From contig OMXO01000016.1 in assembly GCA_900315035.1 (NCBI GenBank), positions 1 through 58,024 of the forward strand: 58,024 nt of DNA, in the 5' to 3' direction. Within the stretch, counting starts at the first letter, position 1, and every line of letters starts with the position of its first letter. This document shows positions 1-8,661 of the stretch, in pieces. Below the pieces are notes generated by a model. The model did no database searches. It was given only the letters and a program-made list of their open reading frames with translations, and was not told the DNA's origin. This DNA is from an uncultured Prevotella sp. GTDB lineage: Bacteria > Bacteroidota > Bacteroidia > Bacteroidales > Bacteroidaceae. A program made the translations under genes and the position numbers.

Positions 1-1
1 G

Positions 2-670
2 GTCTTCGGCAAGATCCTGAACGACGACCAGCGCAAAGCCCTCACCTGGGACGTGGAACGCGGTGCACCCAACGAGCTCATCGACATCCCCTGGCAGACA
101 TGTAACTGCATTGGCAACTGGCACTACAAGACCAGCATATATGAGGAGGATAAATATAAAAGTGCCTCCACCGTTGTGAAACAGCTCGTGGATATCGTTT
201 CGAAGAACGGCAACCTGTTGCTCTCCATTCCCCTCCGTGCCGATGGCACCTACGATGATAAAGAAGCTCGGATTCTCGATGACCTTGAAGCCTGGATGAC
301 GGTGAACGGCGAGAGTATCTTTGGCACGCGTCCATGGGTTAAATTCGGTGAAGGTCCTATAGCCGAAAAGACTATTAAACTCAATGCACAGGGCTTCAAC
401 GATGCACAGTTTGCAGGTATGGACTATCACGATGTGCGATTCAACCAAACCAAGAAGTACCTCTACGCCACAGCAATGGGGTGGCCTGAAGATGGGAAAC
501 TCATCATCCGTTCACTGGCTAAAGGAAATCAGTTGCTGAAGAAACACATCAAAAGTGCCTACCTCTTAGGGTATGGCAAGGTGAAGACACAACAGACGGC
601 AGAAGGCCTGGAGATCAACCTCCCCAGCCCCTGCAATAAGATTGCACCAGTATTAAGAATCAACAAATAA
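2..670 (+). CDS. GH29 alpha-L-fucosidase, C-terminal part (5' end outside window)
   Basis: The reading frame is open from base 2, so the gene begins before the window and only about 222 C-terminal residues are seen. The segment has the conserved GH29 landmarks that follow the catalytic barrel: a 'W(Q/E)TC' stretch with a Gly-Asn-Trp, then 'KNGNLLLSIPLRADGTYDD', then 'NGESIFGTRPW'. The remaining ~100 residues are the beta-sandwich domain. Family members remove terminal L-fucose by a retaining mechanism. The catalytic nucleophile lies upstream and cannot be checked. It is the first visible gene of a same-strand run with gaps of 9-19 nt that also holds a fucose-type dehydrogenase and a fucose permease, so liberated fucose is probably oxidised and imported by its neighbours. 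A GTG at base 53 lies inside conserved sequence and is not the real start. Confidence 0.9.
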   Translation, partial: VFGKILNDDQRKALTWDVERGAPNELIDIPWQTCNCIGNWHYKTSIYEEDKYKSASTVVKQLVDIVSKNGNLLLSIPLRADGTYDDKEARILDDLEAWMTVNGESIFGTRPWVKFGEGPIAEKTIKLNAQGFNDAQFAGMDYHDVRFNQTKKYLYATAMGWPEDGKLIIRSLAKGNQLLKKHIKSAYLLGYGKVKTQQTAEGLEINLPSPCNKIAPVLRINK

Positions 671-682
671 CTTATTATCAAT

Positions 683-1633
683 ATGATTTACAACGAAATT
701 GGAAAGACTGGCATGAAGGTATCGAACTTGAGTTTCGGTGCTTCGTCATTAGGTGGTGTGTTCCATAGTATCCGTGAAGACGAGGGAATTCGTGCCGTAC
801 ATGTAGCCGTAGATAACGGCATCAACTTTATCGATGTTTCACCCTACTATGGCCATCTCAAGGCCGAAATGGTGTTAGGCAAGGCCCTGAAGGAGATTCC
901 CCGCGAAAAATACTTTCTCTCTACGAAAGTAGGTCGCTATGGGAAAGACGGCGTAAACACCTGGGACTATAGTGCCAAGCGCGCAACAGAGAGTGTCTAT
1001 GAGAGTATGGAGCGTCTGAACGTCGATTTTATCGATCTTATCAATGTTCACGACATCGAATTCCAAGCCTCTCTCGAAGGAGGTTTACAGAAAGTCTGCG
1101 ACGAAACGTTGCCCGCACTGGTCGCCTTAAAGAAGAAAGGAGTCGTAGGGCATGTGGGCATCACCGACCTGCAACCCGAGAACCTGAAATGGGTCATCGA
1201 ACATTGTGAAGAAGGTACCGTAGAGAGTATCCTGAACTTCTGTCACTACTGCCTTAACGACACACTGCTGCAGGACTATCTCGGTTTCTTCGAACAGCAT
1301 CAGGTTGGCGTCATCAATGCCTCACCACTGTCGATGGGACTCCTCTCTCAGCGCGGTGCTCCAGCCTGGCATCCTGCAGGCAAGGACTTACATAAGGCCT
1401 GCGCCCGTGCTGCAGCCTTCTGCCAAGAGCAAGGCTACCCGATTGAGAAACTGGCTATCCAGTTTTCTACCAGCTATAATCCGCGCATTGCCACAACACT
1501 CTTCAGCAGTGCAAATCCTGAGAATGTACTGAAAAACATCAATTATGTGAATGAGCCCATGGATACCGATTTGGTCAAGGAAGTACAGAAGATCATCGGC
1601 GACCAGATGTTCTCTAGATGGAAAAACTCATAA
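683..1633 (+). CDS. Aldo/keto reductase, L-fucose/L-galactose dehydrogenase-like
   Basis: This 316-residue protein is a single AKR barrel without a signal peptide, so it is cytoplasmic. The catalytic tetrad is visible as Asp51 and Tyr56 (in 'FIDVSPYYG'), Lys82 ('STKVGR') and His123 ('NVHD'). The N-terminal pattern 'TGMKVSNLSFGASSLGGVF' resembles L-galactose dehydrogenases. L-fucose is 6-deoxy-L-galactose, and related bacterial AKRs oxidise L-fucose to the lactone, so fucose oxidation is the likely role. This is an inference from the family plus the GH29 and FucP neighbours. It starts 12 nt after the fucosidase stop and is 19 nt from the next gene, consistent with one operon. Other deoxy- or L-aldoses remain possible substrates. 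Confidence 0.85.
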   Translation: MIYNEIGKTGMKVSNLSFGASSLGGVFHSIREDEGIRAVHVAVDNGINFIDVSPYYGHLKAEMVLGKALKEIPREKYFLSTKVGRYGKDGVNTWDYSAKRATESVYESMERLNVDFIDLINVHDIEFQASLEGGLQKVCDETLPALVALKKKGVVGHVGITDLQPENLKWVIEHCEEGTVESILNFCHYCLNDTLLQDYLGFFEQHQVGVINASPLSMGLLSQRGAPAWHPAGKDLHKACARAAAFCQEQGYPIEKLAIQFSTSYNPRIATTLFSSANPENVLKNINYVNEPMDTDLVKEVQKIIGDQMFSRWKNS

Positions 1634-1652
1634 GTAAATTAAAGATCAGACA

Positions 1653-2672
1653 ATGAAAGCAATACAGATTAGCGAACCTTCTGTCATGAAGGTCATCGAT
1701 ATCGCCGAGCCCCAGATGGGCAATGACGATGTTCTATTAAGAATGAAATATGTGGGATTCTGCGGCAGCGACCTTAGTACTTTCCGTGGTGGTAACCCGA
1801 TGGTAAAGATGCCCGTAGTACCAGGCCATGAGGTAGGAGCAGAGATTATCAGCGTTGGCGTGAATGTGCCTGAGGGTCTGAAGCCCGGCATGACTGTCAC
1901 TGTTAATCCCTATACCAATTGTGGGAAATGTGCCTCATGTCGTAATGGACGTGTGAATGCCTGTCAGCATAACGAGACGCTCGGCGTACAACGCTGGGGC
2001 GCCATGTGCGAATATCTCGTTCTCCCATGGGAAAAGGTCATTCCTGCCGGCCTACTCACACCCCGTACTTGTGCACTGATAGAACCCATGAGTGTAGGCT
2101 TCCATGCAGTGAGCCGTGCTCAGGTAACGGATATTGATGTCGTACTCGTTATCGGATGTGGTATGGTGGGTATGGGTGCTGTGGTGCGCTCTGCTCAGCG
2201 TGGTGCTACTGTCGTAGCTGCTGATATCGATGATGAGAAACTGGCTCTAGCCAAGCAGATGGGAGCCAGCTACACCATCAACACGAAGACAGAGGATGTA
2301 CATGCCCGTCTGTTGGAGATGACTTCCGGATTCGGTCCCGATGTGGTCATCGAGGCTGTGGGCAGCTCTTCCACTTATCAGATGGCTGTCGATGAAGTTG
2401 CTTTCACTGGCCGTGTCATCTGCATCGGCTATGCCAAGACCGAGGTTTCTTTCCAAACCAAGTATTTCGTTCAGAAGGAACTCGATATCCGTGGCTCGCG
2501 TAATGCACAGCCCTCTGACTTCCGTGCCGTCATCCACTATCTGGAACGTGGCACCTGTCCTGTTGATCAACTGATCAGTCGTGTTGTGAAACCCGAAGAA
2601 GCACCCGAGGCCATACAACAGTGGTCAGACGCTCCTGGCAAGGTGTTCCGCATTTTGGTTGATTTCCAATAA
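1653..2672 (+). CDS. Zinc-dependent medium-chain alcohol/polyol dehydrogenase
   Basis: A 339-residue cytoplasmic MDR-superfamily dehydrogenase. Catalytic zinc ligands are readable as Cys37 ('GFCGSD') and His59-Glu60 ('GHEVG'). The structural zinc site is Cys90, Cys93, Cys96 and Cys104. The Rossmann region starts near residue 165 with 'VLVIGCGMVGMGAV'. Its size and motifs match threonine/sorbitol/galactitol dehydrogenase relatives. Placed between a fucose-type dehydrogenase and FucP, it probably oxidises an intermediate of fucose breakdown, such as a keto-deoxy acid or a product of lactaldehyde metabolism, but the substrate cannot be read from sequence. It lies 9 nt upstream of the GH97 gene, so translation is probably coupled within the operon. 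Confidence 0.85.
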   Translation: MKAIQISEPSVMKVIDIAEPQMGNDDVLLRMKYVGFCGSDLSTFRGGNPMVKMPVVPGHEVGAEIISVGVNVPEGLKPGMTVTVNPYTNCGKCASCRNGRVNACQHNETLGVQRWGAMCEYLVLPWEKVIPAGLLTPRTCALIEPMSVGFHAVSRAQVTDIDVVLVIGCGMVGMGAVVRSAQRGATVVAADIDDEKLALAKQMGASYTINTKTEDVHARLLEMTSGFGPDVVIEAVGSSSTYQMAVDEVAFTGRVICIGYAKTEVSFQTKYFVQKELDIRGSRNAQPSDFRAVIHYLERGTCPVDQLISRVVKPEEAPEAIQQWSDAPGKVFRILVDFQ

Positions 2673-2681
2673 CTATCAGAT

Positions 2682-4514
2682 ATGAAAAGACTCTTATTAT
2701 CAATAGCGGCTGTCTGTCTGGGCCTTTTTGCGATGGCCCAACAGGCAGTTTCGCCTAACGGCAAGATTACCATTACGCCTAAGGATAGTGGACTGATCGT
2801 CAACTATCAAGGACGTCAACTGCTCGAGATTTCCACCCTCGGATTCGAGAATGCCTCTACACCCAGCGCATTGTCTTTTCGTCGGACGTTCAAAGAAGAC
2901 TATACCATGCTGAGTGGCAAGCGTCTGAAATGTGCCAACGAAGCCAATGAGTACTTTGCTTCCCTTGGCGACGACATACTTCTCATTATGCGCCTTTATA
3001 ACGACGGTTTGGCTTTCCGCTACGAACTGTCTGGACTCAGCGATGCTACCCTGCCACGTGAGCTCACTACCTTTCACATCCCTGAAGGCATGAAACGCTG
3101 GATGCAGAACTGGACCGATTCATACGAGGAGTATTTCCCACTGACGACAACCTACAAGCAGGCACCTCGTCGCGGCATGTACGAGAAGTCGCCAGAGGGC
3201 TATGCCTGCCGCTGGGGTTATCCTGCCCTACTCGAACCCATCGACGGGGTTTTCGCCCTCATCTCCGAGGCCAATATCGAGCGCCGTCAGAGTGCCTCAT
3301 GCCTCTACAACGATGGTGAGTTCTATCGCGTAACTCCTGCCGAAAACACTGTAAAGGTCTCTGATGAGTGGCATAGTCCTTGGCGCACGCTGATGATCGG
3401 CAACTTGTCTGAAGTCATTGCCTCTACCCTGGTTACCGATGTTGCAGAACCTTGCCAACTGACTGATACCGACTGGATCAAGCCTGGTGTGGTATCCTGG
3501 ATTTATTGGGCCAACAATCATGGTAGCAATGATTACAACATCATCTGCAAATATGTTGATATGGCAGTCAAGCTCAAACTCCCCTACGTGCTGATTGATG
3601 CTGAGTGGGATATGATGAAAGATGGAAAGACCATCGAGGATGCTGTGAAATATGCCATTGATAAGGGCATCAAGCCTATGATCTGGTACAACTCTTCTGT
3701 AGGATGGATTGATGGCGCTCCTACACCGAAGTTCCGTCTGAACAGTCCTGAGAACCGCGAGAAGGAATTCGGTTGGTGCGAGAAAATAGGGGTCGCAGGT
3801 GTCAAGATTGATTTCTTCTCTGGCGACAGTCAGATGAATATGGACTTCTGCATCGACCTGCTCAAGACGGCTGCCCGTCATCACCTCTTGGTTAACTTCC
3901 ATGGTGCCACCATACCCCGTGGTTGGCAACGTACTTATCCGAACCTGCTCTCCACAGAAGGTGTGCTCGGTGCCGAGTGGTACAACAATAACGCTACACT
4001 TACCACGAAGGCAGCCCGTCATAATGCCACACTGCCTTTCACCCGCAATGTCATCGGCCCGATGGACTATACCCCCTGTGCCTTCAGCGACTCTCAGAAT
4101 CCTCACATCACCACCAATGGTCATGAACTGGCACTGACGGTGCTCTTCGAGAGTGGTCTGCAGCATCTTGCCGATAGTCCAGAGAGTTTCCTTGCCCAAC
4201 CGATAGAGGTACAACAGTTCCTTGGCAAGTTACCCACTGTCTGGGATGAGACGCGCCTGGTTTCCGGCTATCCCGGTGAGAGTGTCGTTCTTGCCCGCCG
4301 TCATGGTTCCACCTGGTATGTAGCAGGCATTAACGGGCGCGACGAGGCACAGACGCTCACTTTCGACCTTGGCTTCATTCCTGGCCAAAAAGCGCAGATT
4401 TTCACTGATACCGCTTCGAAGCCTTGGGACATTAGCACTTCTGCGAAACTTCCTTCCAAGATGACATGTCAACCTCGTGGCGGGTTCGTCCTCGTCATTC
4501 CAACCACCAAATAA
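2682..4514 (+). CDS. GH97 glycosidase, retaining (alpha-galactosidase-like) type
   Basis: A 610-residue protein with a signal peptide (about residues 1-19, ending 'AMAQ'), an N-terminal beta-sandwich, a (beta/alpha)8 barrel from about residue 250 and a C-terminal beta domain. GH97 splits into inverting enzymes (SusB) and retaining enzymes with an Asp nucleophile. Here 'VAGVKIDFF' gives Asp377, and a Glu 55 residues later (Glu432 in 'LGAEW') fits the acid/base; the same 55-residue spacing is what I recall for the characterised retaining alpha-galactosidase. It is therefore likely a retaining exo-enzyme on alpha-galactose, beta-L-arabinopyranose or a related sugar, probably periplasmic. Its place inside the fucose operon suggests a fucosylated and galactosylated glycan such as xyloglucan side chains or a host glycan. 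Compare the inverting GH97 at 30905-32899. Confidence 0.9.
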   Translation: MKRLLLSIAAVCLGLFAMAQQAVSPNGKITITPKDSGLIVNYQGRQLLEISTLGFENASTPSALSFRRTFKEDYTMLSGKRLKCANEANEYFASLGDDILLIMRLYNDGLAFRYELSGLSDATLPRELTTFHIPEGMKRWMQNWTDSYEEYFPLTTTYKQAPRRGMYEKSPEGYACRWGYPALLEPIDGVFALISEANIERRQSASCLYNDGEFYRVTPAENTVKVSDEWHSPWRTLMIGNLSEVIASTLVTDVAEPCQLTDTDWIKPGVVSWIYWANNHGSNDYNIICKYVDMAVKLKLPYVLIDAEWDMMKDGKTIEDAVKYAIDKGIKPMIWYNSSVGWIDGAPTPKFRLNSPENREKEFGWCEKIGVAGVKIDFFSGDSQMNMDFCIDLLKTAARHHLLVNFHGATIPRGWQRTYPNLLSTEGVLGAEWYNNNATLTTKAARHNATLPFTRNVIGPMDYTPCAFSDSQNPHITTNGHELALTVLFESGLQHLADSPESFLAQPIEVQQFLGKLPTVWDETRLVSGYPGESVVLARRHGSTWYVAGINGRDEAQTLTFDLGFIPGQKAQIFTDTASKPWDISTSAKLPSKMTCQPRGGFVLVIPTTK

Positions 4515-4529
4515 ACTAAAGACTCAAAT

Positions 4530-5843
4530 ATGAACAAGCAACAATCTCTGATTACAAAGGACGGAGTCAGCTATCTGCTGCCCTTTATCCTTGTAACCTT
4601 CTGCTTTGCACTATGGGGCTTTGCCAACGATATCACGAACCCCATGGTGAAAGCTTTCTCAAAGATCTTCCGAATGAGCGTTACTGACGGTACTCTGGTG
4701 CAGGTGGCTTTCTACGGAGGTTATTTCTGCATGGCATTCCCCGCTGCCATCTTCATCCGCAAGCACAGCTACAAGGCTGGTGTGATGATGGGCCTCGGAC
4801 TCTATGCCGCAGGCGCACTTCTGTTCTTTCCCGCAAAGGCAGTAGGCATCTACGGCTGTTTCCTCGTGGCCTACTTCATTATGACTTGCGGGCTGTCGTT
4901 CCTTGAGACCTCGTGTAACCCCTACATCCTCACCATGGGACCAGAAGAGACTGCCACGCGCCGTCTGAACATGGCTCAGTGCTTCAATCCTTGCGGTTCT
5001 ATCATCGGTATGTTTGTGGCCATGAATTTCATCCAGGCTAAACTCAACCCCATGAGCAGCGACGAACGGGCCCTATTAAACGATACTGAGTTTGAGGCGC
5101 TAAAGAATGCCGACCTCAGTGTGCTCATATCGCCCTACCTCATCATTGGCCTTATCATCGTGGCCATGCTTATCATCATCCGACTAGTCAAGATGCCACG
5201 CATAGGCGATGCCAACCACGACGTTCATGTCTTGGTCACCTTGAAGCGTATCTTCTCCCTGAGGTACTATACCGAAGGGGTTATTGCCCAGTTCTTCTAT
5301 GTAGGTGCCCAAATCATGTGCTGGACCTTTATTATTCAATATGGTACGCGTGTGTTTATGGCTGAGGGCATGGACGAGCAGAGCGCCGAGGTGCTCTCTC
5401 AGCAGTTCAACATCTACGCCATGATGTTTTTCATCTGCTCGCGTTTCATCGCCACTTTCCTCATGAAGTATGTGAAGCCCGCCATGCTGTTGGCCGTCTT
5501 TGGTATCCTGGCGATGGTATTTACCAGTGGAGTTATCTTCTTCCAGGACCGTCTGGGTCTCTACTGCCTCGTCTGCGTCAGCGGATGTATGTCGCTCATG
5601 TTCCCCACCATCTATGGTATCGCCCTCGATGGTCTGGGTGATGATGCGAAATTCGGTGCTGCTGGCCTCATCATGGCCATCCTCGGTGGTTCAATCCTAC
5701 CTCCACTGCAGGCGATGATCATCGATCAGGGTACGGTCTTCAACGGGTTCCCTGCCACCAATGCCTCGTTCGTCCTGCCGCTCTTCTGTTTCCTCGTCGT
5801 CACGATCTACGGCTATCGTACGCACGTCATAAAAGGCATGTAA
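4530..5843 (+). CDS. fucP: L-fucose:proton symporter FucP
   Basis: A 437-residue major facilitator protein with about 12 hydrophobic segments, of the fucose-galactose-glucose:H+ symporter family. The N-terminal 'FALWGFANDITNPMV' carries Asp34 and TM4 carries Glu126 in 'FLETSCNPYI'; these correspond to the two acidic residues (Asp46, Glu135) known to matter in E. coli FucP. It imports L-fucose across the inner membrane. It is the last gene of the five-gene operon, 15 nt after the GH97, and is followed within 10 nt by a strong terminator. Related permeases carry glucose or galactose, but the GH29 and fucose-dehydrogenase neighbours favour fucose. Confidence 0.9.
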   Translation: MNKQQSLITKDGVSYLLPFILVTFCFALWGFANDITNPMVKAFSKIFRMSVTDGTLVQVAFYGGYFCMAFPAAIFIRKHSYKAGVMMGLGLYAAGALLFFPAKAVGIYGCFLVAYFIMTCGLSFLETSCNPYILTMGPEETATRRLNMAQCFNPCGSIIGMFVAMNFIQAKLNPMSSDERALLNDTEFEALKNADLSVLISPYLIIGLIIVAMLIIIRLVKMPRIGDANHDVHVLVTLKRIFSLRYYTEGVIAQFFYVGAQIMCWTFIIQYGTRVFMAEGMDEQSAEVLSQQFNIYAMMFFICSRFIATFLMKYVKPAMLLAVFGILAMVFTSGVIFFQDRLGLYCLVCVSGCMSLMFPTIYGIALDGLGDDAKFGAAGLIMAILGGSILPPLQAMIIDQGTVFNGFPATNASFVLPLFCFLVVTIYGYRTHVIKGM

Positions 5844-5849
5844 AAAGTA

Positions 5850-5879
5850 ATAATCCCCTGCTGGTCGGCAGGGGATTAT
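5850..5879. terminator. Bidirectional intrinsic terminator between fucP and an esterase gene
   Basis: A perfect 12-bp inverted repeat (arms 5850-5861 and 5868-5879, 6-nt loop) with a GC-rich CCCCTGC core and A/T-rich outer ends sits between the convergent fucP and esterase genes. It is 6 nt past the fucP stop and 4 nt past the esterase stop, so it can serve both strands. Confidence 0.85.
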
Positions 5880-5882
5880 CGT

Positions 5883-7142
<1,260 letters not shown>

Positions 7143-7191
7143 TTAAGTTTCACATTGGGTTTCATCACGTTGATTTTAGCTTTTGTCCCCA

Positions 7192-7199
7192 CAAAGATA
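7192..7199 (-). promoter_or_regulatory. Predicted -7 element for the first esterase gene
   Basis: TATCTTTG on the minus strand matches the Bacteroidota -7 consensus TAnnTTTG. The nearest TTTG upstream lies 24 nt away, slightly far for a -33 element. The rest of 7125-7377 is A/T-rich spacer with no gene seen. Confidence 0.5.
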
Positions 7200-7377
7200 C
7201 GAAATCTTTCGGGATTGCGGTTGCAAAAGTAGATAAAAAATCGTAAAATGCTATTCTTCTGCATTCTTTTGATTTTCCATCGTGTTCAAAAAGGCATTCT
7301 GCGCTTTCCTATTTGTTCAATCCTGTTCTGATTTGTTCAAAACAGCCATTAATATGGCTCGTCAGGATCTGGTTTCT

Positions 7378-8148
7378 CTAATTTTTCTCCGTCATATATT
7401 TCCAGTAGCGGCGCGGCATGTCGTTGAGCTGCTTGCGGGGATTCAGCCGCTCCTTGATACAGATGGCCTTGAAATAGGTGCGCCAGAGGTTTTGCAGCAA
7501 TTGGTCATCACTGCTGATAACCGATTCATCAAGCTTACCGTTCGTCAAGTCGAAGGGCACAGCCGATTCGTCTTCGAACGTGATGCGGATCACGGTCTTG
7601 CCGTCATAGTTGAAGCCATAATGCCGTTTGGCATCGTAGATAAGCCAAGGCTGGTCGTTGAACCTGTCCTGAAAGTGATCGATGATGATGGGCAGCACAT
7701 TGTGATCGGGACTGACCACAGCCAGATAAGTGCCGTCTTTCGCCTTCTGAAAACGGATAAACTGTTTCATGCGAAGTTGTTCGTGAAGCACTCTTCGGGC
7801 GATGTTCGTCACCGTCAGCACATCAGGATCGGCAAAGTGCTTGGAGATATCCCCTTGCCTGAACACCTTGCAGACATATCGGAACAACGGCGCGTTCAGC
7901 TCCTTCAACTCAGACAACCAACTCACGGATATCAGTTTCATGGCCTCTCGCGTCAGCTTTTTCTCCAATCCTGCCCATACCCGTCGTGCCTTCTCCTCGT
8001 CTGTCGTCACCTGATAGGTACGTTCGCAGAAAAGGGGCAAGGCGTCACCTTCTGTCAGCAACTCCTCAGGCTGCTCTTTCAGGCTGAATGCATCGAACAC
8101 TGCGGTCAGCAGCCCGTCCATCGTTCCGTCAAACAGATAGATCGTCAT
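7378..8148 (-). CDS. DUF4130 / TIGR03915 family protein (radical-SAM-linked, putative DNA repair)
   Basis: A 256-residue cytoplasmic protein without signal peptide. The N-terminal 'YLFDGTMDGLLTAVFDAF', the middle 'VLHEQLRMKQFIRFQ' and the C-terminal 'WRTYFKAICIKERLNPRKQLNDMPRRYWKYM' are hallmarks of the TIGR03915/DUF4130 family. That family is almost always encoded beside a TIGR03916 radical SAM protein and in other phyla is fused to a uracil-DNA-glycosylase-like domain. The partner radical SAM gene is at 10099-11394 here, but a lipoprotein gene and a repeat-rich spacer lie between. A DNA repair or DNA modification role is inferred from that linkage; no activity is established. It has its own good promoter (8189-8220). 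The 313-aa frame on the other strand is a shadow. Confidence 0.85.
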   Translation of the reverse strand: MTIYLFDGTMDGLLTAVFDAFSLKEQPEELLTEGDALPLFCERTYQVTTDEEKARRVWAGLEKKLTREAMKLISVSWLSELKELNAPLFRYVCKVFRQGDISKHFADPDVLTVTNIARRVLHEQLRMKQFIRFQKAKDGTYLAVVSPDHNVLPIIIDHFQDRFNDQPWLIYDAKRHYGFNYDGKTVIRITFEDESAVPFDLTNGKLDESVISSDDQLLQNLWRTYFKAICIKERLNPRKQLNDMPRRYWKYMTEKN

Positions 8149-8188
8149 CTTTTTTTTCTCTTTCTACTATATTTTAAGTTTAAGCATA

Positions 8189-8220
8189 CAAAGATACTGA
8201 TTTCAAACGGATTCCGCAAA
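8189..8220 (-). promoter_or_regulatory. Predicted promoter of the DUF4130 gene
   Basis: On the minus strand, TTTG (8217-8220), an exact 20-nt spacer and TATCTTTG (8189-8196) form a full Bacteroidota -33/-7 promoter. The start codon is at 8148, leaving a leader of about 35 nt. Confidence 0.75.
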
Positions 8221-8250
8221 TAATTAGCAGAAAAACGATAGTACGTCACG

Positions 8251-8307
8251 TCGGACTGTGAGTCCGCTCGACTCGGACAATCAGTCCGAACCTGTCGGAC
8301 TGATTGT
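8251..8307. repeat. Nested CGGACT/AGTCCG inverted repeats
   Basis: Two adjacent hairpins share the CGGACT core. The first has arms 8252-8257 and 8261-8266 with a 3-nt loop. The second is a perfect 13-bp stem with arms 8277-8289 and 8295-8307 and a 5-nt loop. They lie just upstream of the DUF4130 promoter. No T-tract follows that would make a convincing terminator. Confidence 0.7.
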
Positions 8308-8383
8308 TATCATTCATCGAACTGGACGCGGATATTCGATGATTTCTGATTTTTGGGGTTAACATCACTTTCTTATCTAAAAA

Positions 8384-8399
8384 CCCTTTATACAAAGGG
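8384..8399. repeat. Short CCCTTT/AAAGGG hairpin
   Basis: A 6-bp inverted repeat (8384-8389 and 8394-8399, 4-nt loop) between the CGGACT hairpins and the heptamer arrays. Confidence 0.4.
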
Positions 8400-8408
8400 A
8401 TTGGAGCC

Positions 8409-8595
8409 AGTGAGGTTAGTTATTTTAACCTCACTTAGACCTCACTCAGGCCTCACCTATACCTCACTCAAGCTATAAATTGACTCATGATGGAAGAAGT
8501 GAGGTTCAAGTGAGGTTCAAGTGAGGTTTCTCCAATGAACCTCACCTACTTCAAATGCCCTATACATCGGTATTTCAGCCCTATCAAGTGAGGTT
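8409..8595. repeat. Iteron-like arrays of the heptamer ACCTCAC / GTGAGGT with 11-bp period
   Basis: Array 1 has four copies of an 11-mer (ACCTCAC plus 4 nt) starting at 8428, 8439, 8450 and 8461. Array 2 has three copies in the opposite orientation (AAGTGAGGTTC type) starting at 8497, 8508 and 8519. Single copies flank them at 8410-8417, 8538-8545 and 8588-8595. Copies 8409-8418 and 8426-8435 also form a 10-bp hairpin. The fixed 11-bp step puts each heptamer on the same helical face. No coding sequence is evident in this 0.5 kb spacer. Confidence 0.8.
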
Positions 8596-8606
8596 AGTGA
8601 TCACAA

Positions 8607-8639
8607 AACAGGGTGCCCCGACTTTGAGGACACCCTGTT
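8607..8639 (-). terminator. Terminator of the lipoprotein gene
   Basis: A 9-bp perfect stem (8607-8615 with 8631-8639) and a 15-nt loop, followed on the minus strand by TTTT. It lies 22 nt past the stop of the DUF4842-like lipoprotein gene. Confidence 0.65.
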
Positions 8640-8661
8640 ATTATCTTGTAGTTAGCAATGA

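Noticed and set aside
3297-4214. 305-codon frame opposite the first GH97
   Set aside because: It is antisense to conserved catalytic sequence, with no own signals.
7282-8223. 313-codon frame opposite the DUF4130 gene
   Set aside because: The minus-strand protein has clear family motifs and a consensus promoter; the plus-strand frame runs over that promoter and has no domain.
8409-8595. Heptamer arrays considered as a CRISPR array
   Set aside because: Repeat units are only 11 bp with 4-bp spacers, in both orientations, and no cas genes are present.
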